Shown: positions 7,887-15,890, counted from the first letter of the stretch. The stretch is 64,000 nucleotides of DNA from UMGS1840 sp045661305 (GCA_045661305.1 JAZRFJ010000009.1:36290-100289); one strand, 5' to 3'. A program made the numbers and translations. The notes: generated by a model not told the origin, from the letters alone.

Positions 7887-9241
7887 AACTGATTTACTAA
7901 CTCCTTAAACTGATTTCCTCTGTCAGCAAAATTTTTGAAACAGTCAAAGCTTGCACAGGCAGGGGAAAGAAGTACAATATCTCCGGAAACTGCTGTTTTT
8001 TTGGCATACATAACTGCATCTTTTAAGTCTTTTGCTTCATATATCGGGAAGGTACTGTCCTCTTTTATAACTGCATTTTTTATTTTATCTTTTGTTGCAC
8101 CCATTACAATAAGCTCTTTTACATTTGTTATAACTTTTTTTGCAAGTGTGTCAAAAGGAATGTACTTGTCACTTCCGCCTGCAATAAGAATAACCTTTTT
8201 ATTAAAGGAATTAAGACCTGCAATAGTTCTTGTAGGACTTGATGCAATAGAGTCATTGTAGTAGCGTACACCGTTAAGCTCTTTAAAAAATTCAATTCGG
8301 TGTTCAACACCCCCAAATTCTGTTGCAACTTCTTTGACATAGCTAAAATCACATAATCCGCTTACTGCACATATTGCAGCCAGATAATTATCAACATTGT
8401 GTATTCCCGGGATAACAATATCATCTTTATCCATAATATACTCGTTTTTAAAATAAATTTTTCCGTCCTTTAAGTAAGCACCGTTTTCCTGTGGGTTATT
8501 AAGGCTGAAGGTAAGGGAAGACGGTGTGATAAAGCCTTTTGTAATTTCATTTTCGCTGTTTAATATAAGCTTTTTGCATCCGTGTGAAAAAATATTTGTT
8601 TTTGCACTAATATATTCTTCCATATCTGTGTGTTTATCAAGATGGTTTGGTGCAAGATTAGTTATAACAGAAATATCTGTGCTTTTTTTCATTGTCATAA
8701 GCTGAAAGCTTGAAAGCTCTAAAACTACCATATCGCTTTCTTTTATATCGCCTAATTTATCAATAAGCGGACTTCCGATATTACCGCCAATGTGAACTGT
8801 AAAACCCGCCTTTTTTAAGATTAAGGAAATAAGGGTAGTGGTAGTTGTTTTTCCGTCACTTCCTGTTATTCCTATTGTTGTTGCAGGACACATATCCAAA
8901 AATGCTTCCATTTCGGAAGTAAGATACGCACCGTTTTCAACCGCTTTTTTAATTTGGGGATTTGTCGGCATTATTCCAGGAGAACGAAAAATAATATCTT
9001 CATCTATATCATTAAGATAATTTTCTCCCTCTATAAAGCGGACATTACCTTTTTTTAACATTTCTTCTTTTAAAGGGGCAGGAATTTCATTTTTATCCCT
9101 TATTATAATTTCACAATCGAAGTCTTTTATAACATCATAAAGAGGTTTGTTTGATACACCAAACCCAAGTATTGCAATTTTTTTATTTGAAAGCTTTCTT
9201 TTAAAATCAGAAAAATCCTTAAAACCGTTTCTATCAAGCAT
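7883..9241 (-). CDS. murD: UDP-N-acetylmuramoyl-L-alanine:D-glutamate ligase
   Basis: MurD adds D-glutamate to UDP-MurNAc-L-Ala using ATP in cytoplasmic peptidoglycan precursor synthesis. The 452 residues show the Rossmann-like N-domain (KIAILGFGVSNKPL) and the Mur-ligase P-loop GSDGKTTTTT near residue 125. NLAPNHLDKH follows, then HNVDNYLAA, which opens the end of the central domain. The C-terminal domain includes NDSIASSPTRT and GGSDKYI, both typical of MurD. An ATG at 9259 gives six more residues, but its codons contain the ribosome binding site AAAGGA, spaced 9 nt from the ATG at 9241, so 9241 is the start. It leads a minus-strand operon whose other members are peptidases and a radical SAM protein rather than mur genes. 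Confidence 0.95.
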   Translation of the reverse strand: MLDRNGFKDFSDFKRKLSNKKIAILGFGVSNKPLYDVIKDFDCEIIIRDKNEIPAPLKEEMLKKGNVRFIEGENYLNDIDEDIIFRSPGIMPTNPQIKKAVENGAYLTSEMEAFLDMCPATTIGITGSDGKTTTTTLISLILKKAGFTVHIGGNIGSPLIDKLGDIKESDMVVLELSSFQLMTMKKSTDISVITNLAPNHLDKHTDMEEYISAKTNIFSHGCKKLILNSENEITKGFITPSSLTFSLNNPQENGAYLKDGKIYFKNEYIMDKDDIVIPGIHNVDNYLAAICAVSGLCDFSYVKEVATEFGGVEHRIEFFKELNGVRYYNDSIASSPTRTIAGLNSFNKKVILIAGGSDKYIPFDTLAKKVITNVKELIVMGATKDKIKNAVIKEDSTFPIYEAKDLKDAVMYAKKTAVSGDIVLLSPACASFDCFKNFADRGNQFKELVNQL

Positions 9242-9279
9242 CGTTTTTATTCCTTTCATAAGAAAATATACTATTATAT

Positions 9280-9308
9280 ATTATATAACTTTTTTAAATA
9301 TTTTTCAA
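9280..9308 (-). promoter_or_regulatory. sigma-A-type promoter of the murD operon
   Basis: On the minus strand, TTGAAA (9308-9303) and TATAAT (9285-9280) lie 17 bp apart, about 40 bp upstream of the murD start. It is back-to-back with the thiN promoter. Confidence 0.65.
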
Positions 9309-9357
9309 GCATTTACCAAAAAAACTTCAAAAAATGATTTGCAATATTATTTTAATA

Positions 9358-9386
9358 TTGATTTTTAGAAATTTTAATGTTATAAT
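9358..9386 (+). promoter_or_regulatory. extended -10 promoter of thiN-spoVM
   Basis: TTGATT (9358-9363), a 17-bp spacer and TATAAT (9381-9386), preceded by TGT, which makes an extended -10. Transcription should begin near 9393, about 27 nt before the thiN ATG. Confidence 0.7.
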
Positions 9387-9418
9387 TTAGGAAAAGTAAA
9401 ACGGAAAAGAGAAAAAAT

Positions 9419-10045
9419 ATGAATATACTTATTGTTGCAGCAGGTGAATGTCTGGATTATGATATGCTTTTGGAAAATGCAAAAGAAAGTGACTATATTA
9501 TCTGTGCTGACGGCGGTTATGAGCATTTAGAAAAAATTAAAGTAAAGCCTGATTTATTAGTGGGAGATTTTGATTCTTTAGATAAAAAACCAGATATAGA
9601 AAACATAATTACACTTCCCACCGAAAAAGATGAAACTGATACACTTTTTGCACTGAAAAAAGCATTCCAAAAAGAACCACAGGAAATTGTAATATTCGGA
9701 GGAATCGGAACACGGTTTGACCACAGCTATGCAAATGTGTGTCTTCTTTCGATGTGCGTAGAGAAAAAAATAAAAGCTGTTGTTACAGACGGAAAAACCC
9801 GAATATTTATGACAGATAATGAAATTTCTTTTAATAACGAAAAAGGAAAAACGCTAAGTATTTATTCGTTTTCCGAAAAGTGTGAGGGAGTAACATTAGA
9901 GGGCTTTAAATACCCACTTGATAATTATACTTTAAATAAAGAAAATATAATCGGAACAAGCAATGTTATAGAAAAAGACGAGGCTGTTATAAAAATAACT
10001 TCTGGGAAATTACTTGTAATCTGTAACGAAAACAAAAATTCTTAA
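9419..10045 (+). CDS. thiN: thiamine pyrophosphokinase
   Basis: ThiN transfers pyrophosphate from ATP to thiamine, giving thiamine diphosphate. The 208-residue protein shows the family motifs ADGGYEHL (about residues 30-37), PDLLVGDFDSL (about 43-53), LPTEKDETDT (Asp/Glu-rich metal-binding segment) and GGIGTRFDHSYAN. The small C-terminal beta domain contains EGVTLEGFKYPLDNYTL. In Bacillus subtilis the homologue yloS/thiN lies directly beside spoVM; the same linkage occurs here with one small gene between. Confidence 0.95.
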   Translation: MNILIVAAGECLDYDMLLENAKESDYIICADGGYEHLEKIKVKPDLLVGDFDSLDKKPDIENIITLPTEKDETDTLFALKKAFQKEPQEIVIFGGIGTRFDHSYANVCLLSMCVEKKIKAVVTDGKTRIFMTDNEISFNNEKGKTLSIYSFSEKCEGVTLEGFKYPLDNYTLNKENIIGTSNVIEKDEAVIKITSGKLLVICNENKNS

Positions 10046-10091
10046 TATAATATTATCAGATAAGAAATAATATAACACGAGGTGTTCCCGA

Positions 10092-10265
10092 ATGAAACTT
10101 TTTGATAAACTTATGAGAATAAAATGGGGAATAATACTTATTATAGTAGGAATTGGAGTTATTTTTGCACTTGTTATGCCGCCTGAAGTTATGGTAATTA
10201 CTCTTGCTATTCTTCTTATCTTTGTTGGCTTTTGTTTAATAAAAAACGATAAAAGAAGATTTTAG
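10092..10265 (+). CDS. 57-residue two-helix membrane protein of unknown function
   Basis: This short open frame begins MKLFDKLMRIKWG and ends in a basic KNDKRRF tail. It has two strongly hydrophobic stretches, about residues 12-29 and 35-50, with a PPE turn between them, giving a hairpin with both basic ends probably cytoplasmic. A good ribosome binding site GAGGTG lies 7 nt before the ATG. It sits between thiN and spoVM and is followed 16 bp later by spoVM, so a role in spore formation or at the forespore membrane is a reasonable guess, not shown. I do not recognise a named family. Confidence 0.65.
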   Translation: MKLFDKLMRIKWGIILIIVGIGVIFALVMPPEVMVITLAILLIFVGFCLIKNDKRRF

Positions 10266-10281
10266 TGAGGTGAGCGGATAT

Positions 10282-10353
10282 ATGAAAATTGTAGTATACA
10301 AACCACATAAATTTTTAAGAGGCTTACTTAAGTTTTTATTCAGAGTTGATTGA
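10282..10353 (+). CDS. spoVM: SpoVM, curvature-sensing spore coat anchor peptide
   Basis: This 23-codon gene encodes an amphipathic peptide, MKIVVYKPHKFLRGLLKFLF followed by RVD. It matches Bacillus subtilis SpoVM (26 residues) at MK, K7, K10-F11-L12 and G14, and in overall amphipathic helix pattern. SpoVM binds the convex outer forespore membrane and recruits the SpoIVA ATPase to start coat assembly. Here the helix-breaking proline is at position 8 rather than 9 as in B. subtilis. A GAGGTGA ribosome binding site precedes the ATG by 8 nt. Synteny with thiN supports the call strongly, and a terminator follows at once. Confidence 0.87.
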   Translation: MKIVVYKPHKFLRGLLKFLFRVD

Positions 10354-10359
10354 TTTTCT

Positions 10360-10410
10360 AAAAGTGACTGTTTGGAAATTGATTTTAATTTTCAAACAGT
10401 CACTTTTTTA
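10360..10410 (+). terminator. rho-independent terminator after spoVM
   Basis: A near-perfect stem AAAAGTGACTGTTTG / CAAACAGTCACTTTT closes an AT-rich loop and is followed by a T run. It ends the thiN-spoVM unit. Confidence 0.9.
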
Positions 10411-10498
10411 ATATCCCCTTTTTATTCGGTACACTTTATATTTTAATACATATAATAATATCAGGAAAATTATAAAACTAAAAAAGAGGTTATATAAA

Positions 10499-10744
10499 AT
10501 GAAATATATTGCTGTTTTCAAATCTCTGACCTATGCCCAGAGGCTTCAGAGTAAGTTCAAAGCGGACAGATTACCGCTTATAACAAAAACGCCGAAATCT
10601 TTAGCGGGCGGTTGTTCATATTCGCTGGAATTTAGTGAGGAAATGCTTTATGATATTATAAAATTCACAAATAAAAATACAAAGGGCTTTATAGGTATAT
10701 ACAAGTCAAATAACGGACTTGGATATGAAAAAATAAATGTATAG
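10499..10744 (+). CDS. DUF3343 family protein (putative Se/S carrier-like)
   Basis: This 81-residue soluble protein opens MKYIAVFKSLTYAQRLQSKF and has a central GGCSYSLEF motif (Cys near residue 40). It resembles the DUF3343 family, annotated as a putative selenium/sulfur carrier on the basis of a conserved cysteine in a G-C-x-x-x-L-x-F setting. It lies 12 bp upstream of a cysteine desulfurase-like gene, the usual partner of this family, so the Cys may accept persulfide or selenide. The function is inferred from family and context. The preceding 88 bp holds no convincing promoter beyond a TATAAT at 10451. Confidence 0.75.
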   Translation: MKYIAVFKSLTYAQRLQSKFKADRLPLITKTPKSLAGGCSYSLEFSEEMLYDIIKFTNKNTKGFIGIYKSNNGLGYEKINV

Positions 10745-10756
10745 GCGGGGTAGTAT

Positions 10757-11884
10757 ATGATATATCTTGATAACAGTGCTACCTCGGATAAAAAACCGCG
10801 TTCTGTCAGGAAAGCTGTTTTAAAGGCACTTAATAATTCAGTTAATGTCGGGAGAAATTCTTCAAAAAGTTCGTTTTATTTAGGACGCGAAATATATAAG
10901 GTACGCGAAAAAATTTCGGATTTGATTAGTGTTGACAGCCCTCAGAATATTGTTTTTACCTCTAATGCAACAATGTCTTTAAATTTTGCGTTAAAAGGCA
11001 TTATAAAAGAAAATTCTAATATCATTACTACATTTTTTGAACATAATTCAGTTTTAAGGCAGATTTTTTCTGATAATAAAATCTCATGCTCTTTTTTGCC
11101 TGTTGATAACAATTATAAAACAGATATAGAAAAAATCCCTGAGCTTATAACTAAAAATACTCAGGCTGTTGTTATAAACTGTGCTTCTAATGTTACGGGT
11201 GTAACGCTTGATTATAAGAGAGTATATGAAATTTGCAAAAGCTTTAAAATACCTGTTATTTTTGATTTTTCACAGTATATAGGAAATAAAACTGTAGATT
11301 TGTCGGGAATGGAAAATGTGTGTGCAGCTTTCAGCGGACACAAGGCATTACTCGGTCCGCAAGGAATGGGAGTTTTATATATAGCTGATGGAATGAATTT
11401 AAAAACAGTTATGGAGGGCGGGACAGGAAGCTTATCCGAACAGCTTATACAGCCTGACTATCCGCCTGACAGATTTGAAAGCGGAACTTTAAATACCCCG
11501 GGAATACTTGGTCTTGGTGCAGGTGTTGATTTTGTTTTAAAACATAAAAACGAAATATCCCAGCATAAGCTTGAGCTTTGCAAAATGCTTTACGAGGATA
11601 TAAAAAATATAGATAATATATGCGTATATCATAACGGGAATTTTTCAGAGAGTGTTCCGCTTATAAGCCTTAATATAGGCGAAAATCATTCGGAGCATAC
11701 TGCGTTTTTGTTATCTTCAGAATATGATATAAGTGTTCGCGGAGGTCTTCACTGTGCTCCGTTTGCCCATAAAATGATAGGTACATCAGATATGGGTGCA
11801 GTAAGATTAAGTCCAGGATATAAAACAACAAAAAGAGAGATTAAGAAGGCTGTTGATGCGATATATAAATTATCGAAAATATAA
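10757..11884 (+). CDS. cysteine desulfurase family protein (class V aminotransferase fold)
   Basis: This PLP enzyme is expected to take sulfur from cysteine (or selenium from selenocysteine) as an enzyme-bound persulfide, leaving alanine. The 375 residues begin YLDNSATSDKKP, a NifS/IscS-type opening. The PLP lysine lies in FSGHKALLGPQG (about residue 198), and GGTGSLS and RFESGTLNTPG are typical. The persulfide cysteine lies in RGGLHCAPFAH near the C-terminus. It resembles the group annotated as cysteine desulfurase family protein rather than housekeeping IscS, which usually sits with iscU. Coupling to the DUF3343 protein immediately upstream suggests a dedicated S or Se delivery pair. Confidence 0.88.
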   Translation: MIYLDNSATSDKKPRSVRKAVLKALNNSVNVGRNSSKSSFYLGREIYKVREKISDLISVDSPQNIVFTSNATMSLNFALKGIIKENSNIITTFFEHNSVLRQIFSDNKISCSFLPVDNNYKTDIEKIPELITKNTQAVVINCASNVTGVTLDYKRVYEICKSFKIPVIFDFSQYIGNKTVDLSGMENVCAAFSGHKALLGPQGMGVLYIADGMNLKTVMEGGTGSLSEQLIQPDYPPDRFESGTLNTPGILGLGAGVDFVLKHKNEISQHKLELCKMLYEDIKNIDNICVYHNGNFSESVPLISLNIGENHSEHTAFLLSSEYDISVRGGLHCAPFAHKMIGTSDMGAVRLSPGYKTTKREIKKAVDAIYKLSKI

Positions 11885-11891
11885 ATGGGAT

Positions 11892-11935
11892 AGGGGAGTG
11901 TAAAAAACTTATTTTTTTTACATCCCCCTTTTTAT
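11892..11935 (+). terminator. rho-independent terminator after the desulfurase
   Basis: The stem GGGGAGTGTAAAAAA / TTTTTTTACATCCCC has one mismatch and is followed by CTTTTTAT. The stem directly precedes the topB promoter. Confidence 0.8.
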
Positions 11936-11936
11936 A

Positions 11937-11966
11937 TTGACATTTTGTGTGATTATGGTGTATAAT
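11937..11966 (+). promoter_or_regulatory. consensus sigma-A promoter of topB
   Basis: TTGACA (11937-11942) and TATAAT (11961-11966) are separated by 18 bp, about 30-40 bp upstream of the topB start region. Confidence 0.8.
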
Positions 11967-11997
11967 GTTTAGGTGATTACATCATTTTAGAGTAGAG

Positions 11998-14133
11998 GTG
12001 ATAACAATCGTACTTATAATTGCAGAAAAACCGAGTTTAGCTCGAAATATTGCAGGTGCAATAGGTGAATTTAAAAAGAAAAAAGGTTATATGGAAAACA
12101 GCGAATATATTGTAACATGGGCATTCGGGCATCTATTTTCGCTGTGTGATATAGAATATTATTCTAAAAATCCTGACGGAGATGTAAGATGGACAATGAA
12201 AAATCTGCCGTGCTTCCCTGAGAAATTTTGTTTTGAACTGAAAAAAGGGGCAGACAAAAAGGTTGATTTAGGAGTGCAGGAGCAATTTGAAATTATAAAA
12301 ATGCTTTGTAACAGAGATGATGTTGATACAGTTGTAAATGCGGGTGACTCAGACCGTGAGGGTGAAATTATTATAAGACTTTGTATAGATAATTCAAATA
12401 TCGGGGAGAAAAAATTAAAAAGGCTTTGGCTTCCTGACCAGACAACAGAAACAATAAATTCTGCACTTTTGGAAATGAAGGACGAAAAGGAATATGACAA
12501 TCTTGCAAACGAGGGATTTGCAAGAACATATACAGATTGGCTCTACGGTGTTAATTTAACAAGATATGCAACCTTAAAAACAGGTACCCTTCTTCGTGTC
12601 GGAAGAGTTATTGTTCCTATCGTAAAAGCAATTTATGACAGAGATATGGCGATAAGAAACTTTATTCCTGATATTTATTATGCCATAGTAAGTAAAGCAG
12701 AAACTAACGGTGAAGAAATTGAGCTTACAAGTAAACAAAAATTTGATAAGAATGATTTTTTAAAGGCAAAAGAGCTTTGCGATTTGTATAACGAAAAAAA
12801 ATTAACAGTAACAGATATAAAAAAGAAAAAAGATGTCTTATCAGCAGGTAAGCTTTATTCACTTACAAAATTGCAGAATGTTTTGGGAAAAAGATATAAG
12901 ATGCCTATGGATGAGAGTCTTAAAATACTTCAGGGCTTGTATGAAAAAGGATATGTTACATATCCTCGTACAAATTCGGAGTATCTTGCAACGGCTGAAA
13001 AGGATAAAATTAAAAAAATAATCACGCTTGTGAAAAATATAGGCTATAATGTTTGCTTTAAGGACAAGAAAACAATTTTTGACGATTCAAAGATTGAATC
13101 ACATTCAGCACTTACTCCTACATATAAAATTCCGAAAAAAACCGACCTTTCCGAAGATGAATTCAAGGTTTACAGCACAGTGATGCGAAGATTTGCCGCA
13201 GTTTTTTGTGAACAGGATTGTATTATCGAAAAAGCTGAAATGAAGCTTGATTTAGAGGGAGTTGAAGAATTTTCTATAAAAGGAAATGTGATAGTTGAGG
13301 CAGGGTGGACAAAATATGACACTTATACAAAAAAGGATAAGATGTTACCGCCACTTTCAAAAGGCGATATTATAAATATAAATTTTGAGCCTATGGAAAA
13401 AGAAACAAATCCGCCAAAGCATTATACTATTGAAACACTTAATAATTACTTAAAAAATCCATTTCGTGAAGATGTGCAAAATGTGCAAAATGTGCAAAAT
13501 AAGCAAAATATAGAAAACGAAGATGATTCTGAGGAATATAAGGCTATTTTTGAGGGGTTAGAGCTTGGAACAGAGGCAACACGTACAGGAATAATACAAA
13601 ACGCACAAAAAAGCAAATATATAGAGCTAAAAAAAGATGTCTATAAAATATTGCCCGACGGTGAATTTTTAATTGAAGCACTCACAAGAATGGGAATAAG
13701 TATGGACAAGTATAAAACCTCCGAGCTTGGTAAGGCATTAAAAAAGGTTTTCAGAGGGGAAATTACAGTTTCTGACAGTGTAATGCTTGCGAAAAATGAG
13801 ATAGCTGAGGTTTTTGAAAAGAAAGAAAAGGAGCCATCAATAGACACTGATGACGGATTTATGGGGGATATTGTCGGTAAATGCCCGATTTGTAAAAATG
13901 ATGTTGTCAGAACAAAATTCGGATACGGTTGCAGTGGCTACAAAGAGGGCTGCAAATTTGGCTTTGGAAACTATATTTGTAATCGCACAGTATCACTTTC
14001 AAATGCTAAAGCACTTTTAGATACAGGAAAAACACATAAAATTAAGGGATTTGTTTCAAAGAAAACAGGTAAAAGTTTTGATGCTTATTTGAAGCTTGAA
14101 GAGGGAAAGGTAGTATTTTCTTTTGAAAATTAA
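11998..14133 (+). CDS. topB: DNA topoisomerase III
   Basis: This type IA topoisomerase relaxes and decatenates DNA through a 5'-phosphotyrosine. The 711 residues include the Toprim domain (LIIAEKPSLARNIAGAIG and NAGDSDREGE, about residues 6-125) and DWLYGVNLTRYATL with GTLLRVGRV. The catalytic Tyr is in YVTYPRTNSEYL near residue 322. A C-terminal zinc-ribbon-like CPICKNDVV/GCKFGFGNY repeat follows. A VQN-repeat linker lies at about residues 493-504. The start is uncertain. The GTG at 11998 is embedded in the only good Shine-Dalgarno sequence (GAGGTG), and the homology-preferred position is an ATC at 12007, 6 nt after it. I give the GTG as the outer limit. It is monocistronic. Confidence 0.93.
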   Translation: MITIVLIIAEKPSLARNIAGAIGEFKKKKGYMENSEYIVTWAFGHLFSLCDIEYYSKNPDGDVRWTMKNLPCFPEKFCFELKKGADKKVDLGVQEQFEIIKMLCNRDDVDTVVNAGDSDREGEIIIRLCIDNSNIGEKKLKRLWLPDQTTETINSALLEMKDEKEYDNLANEGFARTYTDWLYGVNLTRYATLKTGTLLRVGRVIVPIVKAIYDRDMAIRNFIPDIYYAIVSKAETNGEEIELTSKQKFDKNDFLKAKELCDLYNEKKLTVTDIKKKKDVLSAGKLYSLTKLQNVLGKRYKMPMDESLKILQGLYEKGYVTYPRTNSEYLATAEKDKIKKIITLVKNIGYNVCFKDKKTIFDDSKIESHSALTPTYKIPKKTDLSEDEFKVYSTVMRRFAAVFCEQDCIIEKAEMKLDLEGVEEFSIKGNVIVEAGWTKYDTYTKKDKMLPPLSKGDIININFEPMEKETNPPKHYTIETLNNYLKNPFREDVQNVQNVQNKQNIENEDDSEEYKAIFEGLELGTEATRTGIIQNAQKSKYIELKKDVYKILPDGEFLIEALTRMGISMDKYKTSELGKALKKVFRGEITVSDSVMLAKNEIAEVFEKKEKEPSIDTDDGFMGDIVGKCPICKNDVVRTKFGYGCSGYKEGCKFGFGNYICNRTVSLSNAKALLDTGKTHKIKGFVSKKTGKSFDAYLKLEEGKVVFSFEN
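13474..13509 (+). repeat. in-frame 9-bp tandem repeat inside topB
   Basis: Four units occur: three identical GTGCAAAAT followed by AAGCAAAAT, encoding VQN-VQN-VQN-KQN. They lie in an acidic, probably disordered linker (followed by IENEDDSEE) between topoisomerase domains. Confidence 0.95.
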
Positions 14134-14136
14134 AAA

Positions 14137-14340
14137 CGGGATGTTAAAAAAGTCCAGAACGCAAAAAAGAACTTAAAAATATGGAACAAAAAATTCACTA
14201 TTTTAATAGCGGATTAAAAAAATTCTTTTTTGCTATGAACAAACATAGCCGCTCGCTGTATACACATACAGCTTCGGGTGTCCCCAAAGCTTATGTTTGG
14301 GCTATGTTTGTCCATTCTGAATCTTTTTTTCCTATCCCTT
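14137..14340. repeat. large imperfect palindromic element, MITE-like or structured RNA
   Basis: This fills the gap between topB and the converging transporter gene; no ORF is seen. The ends are related inverted repeats: GGGAT-(3)-AAAAAA then CAGAAcG at the left, matching the reverse complement of the right end (GGGAT-(3)-AAAAAAA then CAGAAtG). The centre has a perfect 12-bp stem ACAAACATAGCC (14239-14250) / GGCTATGTTTGT (14300-14311). This encloses two smaller hairpins, GCTGTAT/ATACAGC (loop ACAC) and CCAAA/TTTGG, so a three-way junction can form. It could be a small non-autonomous insertion, a 3'-UTR RNA or an independent RNA. No promoter is evident. Confidence 0.5.
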
Positions 14341-14387
14341 AAAAAATGTCTATTAAAAATTAGAGTTAATTTTTAATAGACATTTTT
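14341..14387. terminator. bidirectional terminator between topB and the NSS transporter
   Basis: The stem AAAAATGTCTATTAAAAATTA / TAATTTTTAATAGACATTTTT is near perfect with A/T runs on both sides, so it can serve both converging genes. Confidence 0.85.
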
Positions 14388-14402
14388 GATGTTCAATTCA
14401 TT

Positions 14403-15773
14403 CTAAAAAAACTTAGAAACATATCCCTGTACCCAAAGAATAAGAACTATTGCAGGGAGAAAGTATTTAACATAAATTTTCACTGCTTTCGGGAACTTTA
14501 TTCCGTTACCTTTATTAGCTTCATTTAAGAAATTATCCCAACCCCAGCCGTATTTTTTTGAAGTGCAGAAAAGTACATAAACTATTGAGCCGAGCGGAAG
14601 AAGATTGTTACTTACAATAAAGTCTTCCAAATCAAGCACACATGAGCCTGCACCTAAAGGCTGAAATCCTGATAAAAGGTTAAAACCGAGTGCACAAGGT
14701 AATGAAAGGATTGTAACAAGTACAACATTTATAAGGCATGATTTTTTTCTGCTCCAGCCTTTTGAGTCCATTGCAAATGAAACAATATTTTCAAACACAG
14801 CAACAACTGTTGACATAGCGGCAAATATCATAAATAAGAAGAAAAGTGAACCCCATATTCTTCCGCCTGCCATATTTGAGAATACAACAGGGAGTGTTTC
14901 AAAGATAAGTCCCGGTCCCTGTCCCGGGTCAATTCCGTAAGCAAAGCATGACGGAATGATGATAAGACCTGCAACAAATGCAACGAATGTATCAAGAGAA
15001 GCAATAGAAATTGATTCACCGAGCAATCTTCTGTCATCTTTAATATAACTTCCGAAAATAGCCATTGAGCCTATACCGATTGAAAGTGTAAAGAATGACT
15101 GACCAAGTGCTGCAAAAACGATTTCACCTAAAGAATGATTTGAAACAGCCTTTAAATTAGGAATAAGATAATATTTTACACCCTCTAATGCTCCCGGAAG
15201 TGTTACTGCGTGAATTGCAAGAAGTACGATTATCGCCAGAAGTGCGAGCATCATAACTTTTGTGATTCTTTCAACGCCTTTTTCTAAACCGAGTGAACAA
15301 ATGAGAAAACCTAAAATAACAGTGAATACCATAAATCCTACAAGAACAAGAGGACTCTGATTCATCTGACCGAATTGTGATGTTATTGCTTCTGTTGATT
15401 TATTTACAAAATCACCTTTAATTGTCTTAAAGAAGTAAGCAAACATCCAGCCTGTAACGGTTGTATAAAACATCATAAGAAGATAGTTGCCGATAACACC
15501 TATTTTTCCGAAATAGTGCCATTTTGTACCTTGTGGCTCAAGCTCTTCAAATGATTTTGCGATACTTTTTTTACTTGCACGGCCTACTGAAAATTCCATT
15601 GTCATAATCGGAAGTCCGAAAATAATAAGGAATAGAAGATAGATAAGTATAAAAAGTGCACCGCCGTATTCACCAACGATATAAGGGAAACGCCATACAT
15701 TACCGAGTCCTATGGCACAACCCGCTGAAATGAGGATAAAGCCTAATCTGGAACTGAATTTTTCTCTTTCCAT
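14403..15773 (-). CDS. sodium-dependent transporter, NSS/SNF family
   Basis: This is a sodium-coupled amino-acid or amine symporter of the LeuT fold. The 456 residues begin MEREKFSSRLGFILISAGCA and contain the signature GLGNVWRFPYIVGEYGG (TM1, with the unwound Gly-rich sodium site). About 11-12 hydrophobic segments follow, a number common in prokaryotic NSS proteins such as MhsT. The substrate is unknown. The start at 15773 is chosen because AAGGAG lies 8 nt before it; the upstream-extended frame would add 21 mostly basic residues with no ribosome binding site. It has its own extended -10 promoter, divergent from the GH78 fragment. Confidence 0.92.
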   Translation of the reverse strand: MEREKFSSRLGFILISAGCAIGLGNVWRFPYIVGEYGGALFILIYLLFLIIFGLPIMTMEFSVGRASKKSIAKSFEELEPQGTKWHYFGKIGVIGNYLLMMFYTTVTGWMFAYFFKTIKGDFVNKSTEAITSQFGQMNQSPLVLVGFMVFTVILGFLICSLGLEKGVERITKVMMLALLAIIVLLAIHAVTLPGALEGVKYYLIPNLKAVSNHSLGEIVFAALGQSFFTLSIGIGSMAIFGSYIKDDRRLLGESISIASLDTFVAFVAGLIIIPSCFAYGIDPGQGPGLIFETLPVVFSNMAGGRIWGSLFFLFMIFAAMSTVVAVFENIVSFAMDSKGWSRKKSCLINVVLVTILSLPCALGFNLLSGFQPLGAGSCVLDLEDFIVSNNLLPLGSIVYVLFCTSKKYGWGWDNFLNEANKGNGIKFPKAVKIYVKYFLPAIVLILWVQGYVSKFF

Positions 15774-15844
15774 AAAAAATTCTCCTTTTTTCTTTTTTCT
15801 TTTTTCTTTTTGTGTGTTATATGTAAATAACCACATTTTTATAA

Positions 15845-15873
15845 ATTATACCATATTTTCTTCTTTTTGGCAA
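15845..15873 (-). promoter_or_regulatory. extended -10 promoter of the NSS transporter
   Basis: On the minus strand, TTGCCA (15873-15868), a 17-bp spacer and TGG-TATAAT (15850-15845), about 70 bp before the ATG. It lies 17 bp from the -35 of the divergent promoter on the plus strand. Confidence 0.7.
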
Positions 15874-15890
15874 GTATTTTTTGTTTTCTA

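Noticed and set aside
10411..10498. Promoter of the DUF3343 gene
   Set aside because: TATAAT occurs at 10451 but the -35 position reads GGTACA, only half matching; not listed.
13474..13509. CRISPR-like short repeat
   Set aside because: The units are contiguous 9-mers inside a coding frame, with no spacers and no cas genes.
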